DNA from: JAAYYM01 sp964483155
GTDB lineage: Bacteria > Bacillota > Clostridia > Lachnospirales > Lachnospiraceae
NCBI GenBank assembly: GCA_964483155.1
Contig: CAZAAC010000004.1
Span: 1 to 64,000 of the forward strand
Direction of reading: 5' to 3'
DNA: 64,000 nt
Below, in pieces: positions 36,217 to 44,332 of this stretch. The position numbers were made by a program, and so were the translations under genes. The notes under the pieces are model-generated. The model saw only the letters and a program-made list of their open reading frames with translations, was not told the DNA's origin and ran no database searches. Each line of letters begins with the position of its first letter. Within the stretch, counting starts at the first letter, position 1.

Positions 36217-37671
36217 TTAAAATCTCTCTGGAAATGAAAGGGCTTTCACATAATCCTCTCCAAAATCCTTTTGTAGTGCCAAATTATACTCTTTACACAC
36301 ACTCCTTATGGATGAAATCATTTCTGCCGATTTTTCTTCACTGCATGCATAGCGGATGGTACCTAAAAGTGATGTGTTTCCAACTGAAACAATCTTATTG
36401 TTTAATACCTGTGGAAAGAGACCAATCGCAATTGCCTTGTCTACATTTAAAAAACGTCCAAAGCCACCTGCTAAATATACATGCGCAATATCTTCATACG
36501 TAATCCCATATTCCCTAACTAATGTATCAATGCCTACACAAATCGCTGCTTTTGCCATCTGCAGATCTCTGATATTTTTCTGTTTCAGCAATTCTCCTTG
36601 TATTTCATAACCCTCCTCAAAATAGGGCTCCCTGAGAAGACCTGTATGGTCAATAATTCCTTTTCCTAATAAATCTGCTACAATTGCAATCATATCTGAG
36701 CCCATCAGATTAACTCCAAAACTCCCTTCAAATGCCGGCCCAGCTGCTGTCGCTGTGCAAAAAATCTTCTCACGATTACCAACCGCTATCTCCCCATTTG
36801 TTCCAAGGTCTATCAACATGTTTATCTCATCCACTTCACCAAATCCAGTTTCATATAACCCTGCAACTATATCTCCGCCGACAAATGCCGATATCCCAGG
36901 AAGTACAACTACAGGTAAATAATAACACCCTTTTGCAATAAATTGCTGCTTTTCCAGTGATACCGGTTTGAAAGGAAAGCTGCCAAGTGTCCTACATGAA
37001 AATCCCATTAACAAATGAACCATTGTTGTATTACCTGCCAGGTAAACTTTTTGTAACTCTCCTGGACTGACACCTTCTTTTTCAGCAATTTTCTCCAGAT
37101 TTTCTCTGATAACATCTATAACCAGCTCCCGCATTTCCTCTTCTTTACCGTCATTGGCAGCCATAATACGTGATATTACATCTGCACCGAACTTCCTCTG
37201 CGGATTTAATGCCCCTTGTGTATGCAAAATTCTTTGCTTATCCGTATCAACCAATTGCATCCCTATTGTGGTCGTTCCAAGGTCAATTGCCACTGCATAA
37301 TTCTTAACAGTTTTATTATTATTCTGCACATTTTTATGTGTCAAATCTACTTTTTCTCTCTCAATCCTTTTTAACTCTTCGTCTACAAACAATAACTCTA
37401 CGATACAATCTTCAGTAGGTTTTGCCATACATGCCAATCGATAGCCCAAATCAATTTCTTCTCTTGTGAATATCTGTGTATCAACCATAGACGGGATCAT
37501 TTCTCCACCCAGCACTCTGACTATGCACTTACCACAAACTCCATTGATTCCACATATTCCTGGCATTTCTAGTCCTTCTCGTCGCAATACTGACAATATT
37601 GTTTCACCATATAAAACAGAGAGTGTTGTCACTACTTCGCCACTCTCCCTGATAATTGTCATCTTATACAA
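36217..37671 (-). CDS. 2Fe-2S / ASKHA-fold ATPase (corrinoid-activation-like, DUF4445)
   Basis: The protein of about 484 residues has an N-terminal ferredoxin-like domain (1-95) with PGICGINGVCGKC and a fourth cysteine in YRLACMAKP, ligands of a 2Fe-2S cluster. An ASKHA ATPase domain follows with AIDLGTTTIGMQLV (about 128) and LIDLGTNGEI. The family (RACo/RamA-like) uses ATP to reduce Co(II) corrinoid proteins back to Co(I). No corrinoid protein or methyltransferase is nearby, so its partner lies elsewhere. TTG at 37671 sits seven bases after AAGGAG; ATG at 37662, just past the DUF4250 stop, is an alternative. Confidence 0.85.
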   Translation of the reverse strand: MYKMTIIRESGEVVTTLSVLYGETILSVLRREGLEMPGICGINGVCGKCIVRVLGGEMIPSMVDTQIFTREEIDLGYRLACMAKPTEDCIVELLFVDEELKRIEREKVDLTHKNVQNNNKTVKNYAVAIDLGTTTIGMQLVDTDKQRILHTQGALNPQRKFGADVISRIMAANDGKEEEMRELVIDVIRENLEKIAEKEGVSPGELQKVYLAGNTTMVHLLMGFSCRTLGSFPFKPVSLEKQQFIAKGCYYLPVVVLPGISAFVGGDIVAGLYETGFGEVDEINMLIDLGTNGEIAVGNREKIFCTATAAGPAFEGSFGVNLMGSDMIAIVADLLGKGIIDHTGLLREPYFEEGYEIQGELLKQKNIRDLQMAKAAICVGIDTLVREYGITYEDIAHVYLAGGFGRFLNVDKAIAIGLFPQVLNNKIVSVGNTSLLGTIRYACSEEKSAEMISSIRSVCKEYNLALQKDFGEDYVKALSFPERF

Positions 37672-37837
37672 ATCGGTTCTCCTTTTCATTGTATTCATAA
37701 TGAATTACTTTGAGTTTCTCAATAAGTTCTTCCTTACTTACGTCGAGCTCCTCACACAATACATCTAAATTCTCATAATAATCCCTCAATTTCAGATTTA
37801 CAAAGCTGAGTAATATAAATGGATCCTCTGGTATCAT
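37664..37837 (-). CDS. DUF4250 small protein
   Basis: A 57-residue protein: MIPEDPFILLSFVNLKLRD, then YYENLDVLCEELDVSKEEL and a tail ending ENRFV. I recognise this as DUF4250, a small helical family of clostridia with no known role. CGGAGG lies ten bases before the ATG. Its start overlaps the stop of the LacI remnant as ATGA, and its stop overlaps the start of the Fe-S/ASKHA gene, so translation of all three is probably coupled. Confidence 0.85.
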   Translation of the reverse strand: MIPEDPFILLSFVNLKLRDYYENLDVLCEELDVSKEELIEKLKVIHYEYNEKENRFV

Positions 37838-37917
37838 ATATTATATCCTCCGAACACTATTACAATACTAACACCGACGGCCTTTGCAATGTCAGCTAAT
37901 TTTACTGCTTTTGTCAT
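37834..37917 (-). pseudogene. LacI-type HTH remnant, 27 codons
   Basis: The frame begins MTKAVKLADIAKAVGVSIVI, matching the first two helices of LacI-family regulators (usual form: IKDIAKAAGVSVSTVSRAL), and then degenerates into VFGGYNI and a stop. AGAGGT lies seven bases before the ATG. The stop shares ATGA with the DUF4250 start. It sits 27 bases after the beta-mannosidase gene, where a sugar regulator would be expected. It may still be translated as a coupling peptide. Confidence 0.7.
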
Positions 37918-37944
37918 ACATGATACCTCTTTCAGATCGTGTTT

Positions 37945-40437
37945 TTAATAAGTATCCCTTAAGGAGCGGATTACCAATTGCTGTTCCAAATCCCAACCAC
38001 TCTGGATTGGCAAAGAGTCAAGTGATGGATAGCGAATCTCCGATTTTTTGAGCGTAATTACTTTTTCCCTTTTACTAGACATATGGAAATAATTTTCATT
38101 AAAAATACCGTCCGCCTGTTTCAGATTCAACTCAACAAATGTTACAAGAGAACTACTCATCATACGAATCACATATTCATCTGCTACATCTATAATCGAA
38201 TATGCAATCGATGTCTTAGCCAATTGCAGATGTTTATATGGCACAAATGTCTCTATTTCAGAAATAACATTATCCTCTTCATCCTCAAAGGTCGCTTCTA
38301 CAAATACACTGTCCTCTCTGTCTAAAATCAATTCCTCAAAATCAATTTCGCATACACATACTACAGAAAATGGCATAATCTCTATCTCATAAGTCTCTTC
38401 GAACAAAATTTGAAACTCCATGGTCTGCAAACGAATTGCTACCTTCCTTTTAACAGCCTTACGTGTTTCATTATGGATATAAACACCAACCACTGTTCCT
38501 TCACGCTTGATTGAGCCCGCCACTGGAGCAAAAAAAGTCTTAGCCATATACTGCAACGGTTTCCATCGACCAAAATAGTCAATACTTGCCCAAGATGCCA
38601 CAGGCCAACTGTCATTAATCTGCCAGTAAAGTGCACCCATGCAACGGCCTCTATTTCTCCGCCAGTGTTCCACCCCATATTTGACTGCCATCCCCTGTAA
38701 AATCTGCGTTACATATATTAAATCTTCAAAATTCTGCGGATACAAAAAGTTTTCAGACAAATAGTAAAGCAATTTACCATTTGCTGCTTCATTCTTCTGA
38801 TGACTTTCCATAACTTTTGAGAAAATATTTCTGTCACTTTCCTCCGTAAAAGTATTAATTGTCTTAATAGATGGAAAGGATTGAAATCCAAATTCCGAGC
38901 AGAATCGTATTAAGTGATTTGCATAGTCTGTAAATGGCAACTGTCCATGCCAAACCCCCCAGTAATGGCAGTCTCCTTGGTTTTCATCATCTGGATAAAC
39001 AGAGTTTCCGCCAGATGATGGTGATGATGGCCAATAAAAACGCTGCTTGTCCACAGCAAAAACTGCTTTCGGCAATATCTCTTCAAACTGCTTTTCATAA
39101 TCCTTTTTCAATGTTTCTGAATGCTTCATAATATCCGGCCAGTGATCCCAACCAGATTCAATCTCATTATTTCCACACCACAAACCAAGAGATGCGTGGT
39201 GACGAAGACGTTTCACATTATCAGTTACCTCTCCCGCAATATTTTTTGCGAATTCATCTGTCACATCATATACATTGCATGCAAACATTAAATCCTGCCA
39301 CACAACAAGTCCATACTCATCACAGAAATCATAAAAATCATCCGATGGATAGTAACCGCCTCCCCATACTCTGATTGTATTGAAATTACACCTTACACAC
39401 GCTTTTAACAAATAGTTGATTTTTTCTTTTGTAATAAAAGAATAAATCGTATCTTCTGGAATATAATTACCACCCATGGAAAAGAATTTGATGCCGTTAC
39501 ACATAAAACAAAATTCATTACCCCATTCATCCTGTTCCCTGCTAACTGTTAGTGTCCGAAGGCCTATACGGTATGACTTAGCATCCCATTGATTTCCCAT
39601 TTCATCAAGTGCAAAAACCGTCACTGTATATAATGGCTGTTTACCAAGTCCATTCGGCCACCATAGTTTAGGCTTATCCACATCGATTAAAATCTTACAT
39701 TCATTCTTATCTTCTGCTTGTGAAACAGCTATAATACTGCCATCTGGAGTTTCAATTTCAATATGAATCAAATAATTTCCTTTGCGGAATATTTCTGTAT
39801 CAACATTAATCTCCAATATTACTTTTTCTTCTTCGTGATGTTGCAGTATTTCAACATCTCGTATGCGAATCAAAGAATATCCAATTAAATTAATATCTCT
39901 CCATATTCCAATATCAGGAATCTGTGCGCCCCAATCCCAGCCGAACATACAATGTGCTTTTCGGATATACTGATTACCCTTCATACAGCCGCTTGGCACA
40001 TAGGTTATATTTTTATCGGTTCCGGTACGATACGACTCTATATATGTAATTGGTGAAGTAAATTCAATATTAATAAAATTTGTACCTGAACGAAGAAAAT
40101 TTTTCACATCAAATATCCATGTCCGGTGCATATTATTTGCCCTGCCAACATACATTTCATTAATATATATTTTTGCCAAGGTATCAATACCTTCACATAC
40201 CAGCCTTATTTTTTCTTGTTCAAACAATTCAGGAAGAACCTCAAATTCTCTATAAAAAAAATAATCCTTCCTGGCTATTTCACGAGCTTTATATTCGTTC
40301 AAACGATAGAATGGATCTTCTATTCTGCGCTGCAACAGTAATGTTGATATTACAGAACCCGGTATTACAGCTTCTAAATACTTTTCAGTTCCCTTTTCGT
40401 TCATTTCCCAATTGCCGTTCAATGTCTGATGTATCAT
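37945..40437 (-). CDS. Glycoside hydrolase family 2 beta-mannosidase
   Basis: The product of about 830 residues has the GH2 layout: sugar-binding jelly roll (1-190, FGWDWGAQIPDIGIWR), immunoglobulin-like domain, and TIM barrel (about 300-600). The acid/base glutamate is in LWCGNNEIESG (about 422) and the likely nucleophile in IRFCSEFGFQSFPS (about 520). Length and motifs match beta-mannosidases, which release mannose from the ends of manno-oligosaccharides. No signal peptide is seen, so it acts on imported oligosaccharides. The start at 40437 follows GGAGGAAAATTC; the frame extends 11 codons further without a ribosome site. Confidence 0.92.
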   Translation of the reverse strand: MIHQTLNGNWEMNEKGTEKYLEAVIPGSVISTLLLQRRIEDPFYRLNEYKAREIARKDYFFYREFEVLPELFEQEKIRLVCEGIDTLAKIYINEMYVGRANNMHRTWIFDVKNFLRSGTNFINIEFTSPITYIESYRTGTDKNITYVPSGCMKGNQYIRKAHCMFGWDWGAQIPDIGIWRDINLIGYSLIRIRDVEILQHHEEEKVILEINVDTEIFRKGNYLIHIEIETPDGSIIAVSQAEDKNECKILIDVDKPKLWWPNGLGKQPLYTVTVFALDEMGNQWDAKSYRIGLRTLTVSREQDEWGNEFCFMCNGIKFFSMGGNYIPEDTIYSFITKEKINYLLKACVRCNFNTIRVWGGGYYPSDDFYDFCDEYGLVVWQDLMFACNVYDVTDEFAKNIAGEVTDNVKRLRHHASLGLWCGNNEIESGWDHWPDIMKHSETLKKDYEKQFEEILPKAVFAVDKQRFYWPSSPSSGGNSVYPDDENQGDCHYWGVWHGQLPFTDYANHLIRFCSEFGFQSFPSIKTINTFTEESDRNIFSKVMESHQKNEAANGKLLYYLSENFLYPQNFEDLIYVTQILQGMAVKYGVEHWRRNRGRCMGALYWQINDSWPVASWASIDYFGRWKPLQYMAKTFFAPVAGSIKREGTVVGVYIHNETRKAVKRKVAIRLQTMEFQILFEETYEIEIMPFSVVCVCEIDFEELILDREDSVFVEATFEDEEDNVISEIETFVPYKHLQLAKTSIAYSIIDVADEYVIRMMSSSLVTFVELNLKQADGIFNENYFHMSSKREKVITLKKSEIRYPSLDSLPIQSGWDLEQQLVIRSLRDTY

Positions 40438-40519
40438 GAATTTTCCTCCAGCGCAATCACAAATGTTCACCCAATCCGTTTATACTTCTACCATTTTTTA
40501 ACTGAAATTAACTATTTTT

Positions 40520-40548
40520 AATATATTTTAATCTATATGTTTTGTCAA
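40520..40548 (-). promoter_or_regulatory. Promoter of the beta-mannosidase gene
   Basis: Minus-strand TTGACA (40543-40548) and TATATT (40520-40525), 17 bases apart. AGTTAA occurs twice between it and the gene. Confidence 0.7.
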
Positions 40549-40567
40549 TGCTTTTATCAGGTCTGCA

Positions 40568-42553
40568 TTATTCTACACGAAGCGCTCTCATTGCATTTAG
40601 TATCGCAATAAATGCTACACCTACGTCTGCAAAGACCGCCGACCACATATTTGCCATACCAAATGCTGCCAAAATCAAAATAGCCGCCTTAATACCAAGC
40701 GCAAATATAATATTCTGCTTTACAATCGCATGCGTTTTTCTCGAAATATTTAATGCTGTAACAATCTTACTCGGCTCATCTGTCATAATGACAATATCAG
40801 CTGCTTCTATAGCTGCATCACTTCCAAGTCCTCCCATAGCGATTCCAATATCTGCACCCGCCAGTACTGGTGCATCATTAATACCATCACCGACAAATAT
40901 TAGTCTTTCACTTACCTTTTTCTTATTAATATATCTTTCGATAATCTGCACCTTGTCTTCTGGAAGCAATTCTGTATACACCTCATTAATCCCAATTTTC
41001 TTTGCTATTTCCTGACTTATTTCATCTTTATCTCCTGTTAGCATAACCGTAATGATGCCCATCTTTTTAAGTTGCCCAACGGTCCAAATCGCATCAGATT
41101 TTATCTCATCAGAAATCAGAATGTATCCAACATATATATTATCAATAGCAATATGTACCTCAGTTCCTACTGTATAATCTGCTATAGTAATGTGCGCTTT
41201 TACAGTCCGCCCATCCTTTTCATCTTCTAAATTTATATCATTCTCCTGAAGCCATTTCTTATTTCCAACCAATACAGTTTTACCCTCTACCTTAGCACAC
41301 ACTCCAAACCCTGCTGCTTCTTTTACTTCCCTTATGGAAGTTTCTTCTATACTATTCTTCAGTGATACTTTATAGTATGCCTCCCTAAGTGAACTCGCAA
41401 TCGGATGTGATGAATAATTCTCTGCATAAGCTGCATATTTTAATAATTCAACTGGTTCAAATAATATCTTGCCACTATTGTCGCCATATGCCATTATTTT
41501 TGTAACAGTAAATACACCTTTTGTAAGCGTGCCTGTCTTATCCATAACAACAACAGAGACTCCTGCAAGCTCTTCCAGATAATTACTTCCTTTTATTAAA
41601 ATTCCTTTTCTGCTGGCACCACCGATTCCACCAAAAAAACTTAAAGGAATCGAAATAACAAGAGCGCATGGGCATGATATTACTAGAAACGTCAGTGCTC
41701 TGTACAGCCACTCTCTAAATCCACCACCTAATATAATAGGCGGTATCACAGCAAGCAATATAGCGGCCCCAACCACTGCCGGTGTATAAATCCGTGCAAA
41801 TTTGGTAATAAAGTTTTCGGCTTTTGCTTTATTAGAACTAGCATCTTCGACCAATTTCAAAATTTTTGTAACCGTTGATTCTCCATAAGCTTTAGTTACC
41901 TTAGTTTCTATCACACCAGACAAATTAATACAACCGCTTGCAATCTCATCTCCTTCTATTACTTCTCTTGGCATTGATTCTCCTGTTAACGCCTTTGTAT
42001 CCAGCGTTGTAGCACCGCGACTTATAATTCCATCAAGAGGAACTCTTTCTCCCGGCTTTATTACAATCAATTCTCCAATATTTACTTCTTCCGGCATTAC
42101 CTTGACTGTCAATTCATTTCTAATCACATTCGCATACTCGGGCCTAATATCCATTGCCTCTGTTATAGATTTTCTAGATTGATCAACTGCATAGCTCTGA
42201 AAAAATTCACCCACTTGATAAAATAGTATAACCGCTATTGCTTCCGAATAATCTTTTATCAAAAATGCACCAACTGTTGCAATGACCATTAAAAAATTTT
42301 CATCAAGTGCCTTTTGCAGCATTTCAATCATACTGTCCTCATTCATAAAATTCTTTATCACCTTCTTAATAATATCTCCGGCAATAAAAATATAAACTGC
42401 CAAAAAAAGTGCCAGCATTATTTTTGGCACAATTTCCTGTGGCAATCTTAAAATAATATTATTCTCAATACACCACTTAAATACGATTGCACAAATGTAA
42501 ATCGTGCCACCTACCAACATATGATTTCGTTTTTTTTTCATTTTTTTTGTCAT
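40568..42553 (-). CDS. cadA: P1B-type Cd2+/Zn2+-exporting ATPase
   Basis: The 661-residue pump has eight membrane helices, the transport motif SCPCAL in helix 6 (about 295), phosphorylation motif DKTGTLTKG (about 340), an HP motif in SSHPIASSLREA and GDGINDAPVLAGADIGIAMG (about 565). This pattern is the P1B-2 class exporting Zn2+, Cd2+ and Pb2+. It lacks the usual N-terminal metal-binding domain; that domain is encoded as a separate protein immediately upstream, overlapping by ATGA. The unit is controlled by an ArsR/CadC-type repressor. Confidence 0.93.
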   Translation of the reverse strand: MTKKMKKKRNHMLVGGTIYICAIVFKWCIENNIILRLPQEIVPKIMLALFLAVYIFIAGDIIKKVIKNFMNEDSMIEMLQKALDENFLMVIATVGAFLIKDYSEAIAVILFYQVGEFFQSYAVDQSRKSITEAMDIRPEYANVIRNELTVKVMPEEVNIGELIVIKPGERVPLDGIISRGATTLDTKALTGESMPREVIEGDEIASGCINLSGVIETKVTKAYGESTVTKILKLVEDASSNKAKAENFITKFARIYTPAVVGAAILLAVIPPIILGGGFREWLYRALTFLVISCPCALVISIPLSFFGGIGGASRKGILIKGSNYLEELAGVSVVVMDKTGTLTKGVFTVTKIMAYGDNSGKILFEPVELLKYAAYAENYSSHPIASSLREAYYKVSLKNSIEETSIREVKEAAGFGVCAKVEGKTVLVGNKKWLQENDINLEDEKDGRTVKAHITIADYTVGTEVHIAIDNIYVGYILISDEIKSDAIWTVGQLKKMGIITVMLTGDKDEISQEIAKKIGINEVYTELLPEDKVQIIERYINKKKVSERLIFVGDGINDAPVLAGADIGIAMGGLGSDAAIEAADIVIMTDEPSKIVTALNISRKTHAIVKQNIIFALGIKAAILILAAFGMANMWSAVFADVGVAFIAILNAMRALRVE

Positions 42554-42771
42554 ACCGGTATCATCTCCACATCTGGCTCTACCTTTTTTATCAGTTTCTT
42601 TACTTCCATAATAATATTTTCAAATTGCACGTCCTCTGCATCGAGAAACATCTTTTTTGTCATAAAAGTGATACTGCAATCATTAACACCTTTTACTTTT
42701 TTTATCTTTTCCTGCATTTTAGCTGCACAATTTGCGCAATCCAACTCTTCCAGAATAAAAGTTTTTTTCAT
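42550..42771 (-). CDS. Stand-alone heavy-metal-associated (HMA) domain protein
   Basis: The 73-residue protein begins MKKTFILEELDCANCAAKMQEKI, with the metal-binding CxxC, and folds as a ferredoxin-like HMA domain. It looks like the N-terminal domain of CadA split off as its own gene: the stop and the pump start overlap as ATGA. It probably delivers metal to the pump or regulates it. The start at 42771 follows ACGGAGG; an ATG at 42789 lies before the ribosome site. Confidence 0.92.
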   Translation of the reverse strand: MKKTFILEELDCANCAAKMQEKIKKVKGVNDCSITFMTKKMFLDAEDVQFENIIMEVKKLIKKVEPDVEMIPV

Positions 42772-42785
42772 GTTTATATCCTCCG

Positions 42786-43151
42786 TCATTCGTTAATATG
42801 TTCGATTCCTTGGTTCAAAATCGTGAAAATGTGATCATCTGCTAATGAATAATATATCGTCTTTCCTGCACGCCTATTCTTTACCATTTTCGCCTGCTTC
42901 AACACGCGTAGCTGATGCGAGATAGATGACTGGCTCATATTCAAAATCTGCGCAATATCACAAACACATGTCTCAGCACAGAAAAGTACAAATAGTATCT
43001 TTATCCTTGTTGCGTCTGCAATTGTTTTGTAGAAATCAGCAAGATTATATAATTCTTCTTCCGGCGGCATTCTACCATTTACTTTTTTCACAACATCATC
43101 ATGTATATGCATATTGTCGCAGCACTCTTCCCCTATTTCTTTTTTATCCAT
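42786..43151 (-). CDS. cadC: ArsR/SmtB-family metal-responsive repressor (CadC-like)
   Basis: The 121-residue protein has the ArsR winged helix: ADATRIKILFVLF, then CDIAQILNMSQSSISHQLRVLKQA, and wing GKTIYYSLAD. The cysteines in ETCVCDIA at the start of the alpha-3 region, with Cys and His residues in the N-terminal tail (GEECCDNMHIHDD), fit a CadC-type alpha-3N metal site. It should leave DNA when Cd2+, Pb2+ or Zn2+ binds. GGGAGG precedes the ATG. Its stop lies 14 bases before the HMA start. Confidence 0.93.
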   Translation of the reverse strand: MDKKEIGEECCDNMHIHDDVVKKVNGRMPPEEELYNLADFYKTIADATRIKILFVLFCAETCVCDIAQILNMSQSSISHQLRVLKQAKMVKNRRAGKTIYYSLADDHIFTILNQGIEHINE

Positions 43152-43201
43152 ATATGTCCTCCCATTTTATGATTATCGTTTTATTTCTTATATGCTTGTC
43201 T

Positions 43202-43217
43202 GTTCATATGTTCATAT
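43202..43217. promoter_or_regulatory. Probable metal-repressor operator
   Basis: GTTCATAT is repeated in tandem (43202-43209, 43210-43217), and the second copy overlaps the -10 of the cadC promoter. TGAACATATG on the other strand matches the usual half-site of ArsR/SmtB repressors. Confidence 0.6.
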
Positions 43218-43241
43218 TATCATTTATTTCTGGTTTGTCAA
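43214..43241 (-). promoter_or_regulatory. Promoter of cadC-HMA-cadA
   Basis: Minus-strand TTGACA (43236-43241) and TAATAT (43214-43219), 16 bases apart. Confidence 0.65.
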
Positions 43242-43269
43242 TATGTTTTCACAGTTTTTTCACATTTTC

Positions 43270-43299
43270 TTGTAATTATTATCACAAATTCTTTATACT
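43270..43299 (+). promoter_or_regulatory. Promoter of the GldA/GldFG-like operon
   Basis: TTGTAA (43270-43275) and TATACT (43294-43299), 18 bases apart. Confidence 0.6.
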
Positions 43300-43348
43300 A
43301 TAGCCTAATGGAAGAAAAAATAATTCCAAAACAGAAAGGGTGAAAAAA

Positions 43349-44332
43349 TTGATTGAAGTAAGTAATCTTACTAAAAAGTACGGAAAACATGACGCCGTAA
43401 GGAATCTGAGTTTTCGCGTTGAAAAAGGGCAGATTTATGGCTTTCTTGGTCCAAATGGTGCAGGTAAATCCACTACCATGAACATACTCACAGGTTATTT
43501 GTGTGCTACAGAGGGTTCCGTAACGGTTAATGGGTACGATGTTTTTTTGGAACCTGAGAAAGCAAAGGCTCATATTGGGTATTTGCCAGAGCTCCCCCCC
43601 TTATATCAGGATATGACTATCCTGGAATATTTAAAATTTGTAGCAGAACTTAAGAAAATACCAAAAAGCAATCGTGCAGCAATGATATCTGAAGTAATGA
43701 ATATGACAGAAATTACAGATGTGAGCAATCGCCTGATAAGAAATCTCTCAAAAGGTTATCGCCAACGTATTGGTCTGGCACAGGCTATTCTGGGATATCC
43801 AGAAATCATCATTTTAGATGAGCCTACCGTTGGTCTTGATCCTAAACAAATTATTGAAATTCGAGATTTGATAAAAAAACTCGGAGAAAATCATACGATT
43901 ATTCTTAGCTCTCATATATTGTCAGAAGTTAGCGCTGTTTGTGATCAGATTATGATTATGAGTAAAGGATGCCTTGTTGCAAACGATACGCCAGAAAATC
44001 TTGCAAAAATATTATCTGGCAATGATACACTTACATTGCAGGTAAGGGGGACAGTAAAAGCTATTATAAATGCACTTTCGAATACGATAGATGAAAATCT
44101 GATTTCTGTTTCTGAGCAGGAAAACTCTCCTTATTGCAAAGTCAGTATCACGCTTACTACTTTAGCAAATGATGGTGAATCAGATATACAACAGGATATC
44201 CGGGAATCTATAGCACATGCACTTTATAAAGCTGATTTGCTAATCGTAGATATGCAGACAATACACGCCTCCCTAGAGGATGTATTTTTAGAATTGACTA
44301 AGGAGGTGAAGGAAAATGATAGCTGTTTATAA
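43349..44332 (+). CDS. ABC-2 transporter ATP-binding protein (GldA-like)
   Basis: The protein of about 327 residues has Walker A GPNGAGKSTTMNIL (about 38), Q-loop, signature LSKGYRQRIGLAQAI (about 135), Walker B IIILDEPTVGLDP and switch SSHIL, then a C-terminal extension of about 100 residues typical of ABC-2 ATPases. AAAGGGTG lies six bases before TTG at 43349, which I prefer; the GTG at 43340 lies inside that ribosome site. It overlaps the permease gene by 17 bases. Confidence 0.92.
   Translation: MIEVSNLTKKYGKHDAVRNLSFRVEKGQIYGFLGPNGAGKSTTMNILTGYLCATEGSVTVNGYDVFLEPEKAKAHIGYLPELPPLYQDMTILEYLKFVAELKKIPKSNRAAMISEVMNMTEITDVSNRLIRNLSKGYRQRIGLAQAILGYPEIIILDEPTVGLDPKQIIEIRDLIKKLGENHTIILSSHILSEVSAVCDQIMIMSKGCLVANDTPENLAKILSGNDTLTLQVRGTVKAIINALSNTIDENLISVSEQENSPYCKVSITLTTLANDGESDIQQDIRESIAHALYKADLLIVDMQTIHASLEDVFLELTKEVKENDSCL

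Noticed and set aside
43298..43573. A minus-strand frame over the start of the GldA-like ATPase gene
   Set aside because: It is the antisense of a well-supported ABC ATPase N terminus including Walker A, with no ribosome site.
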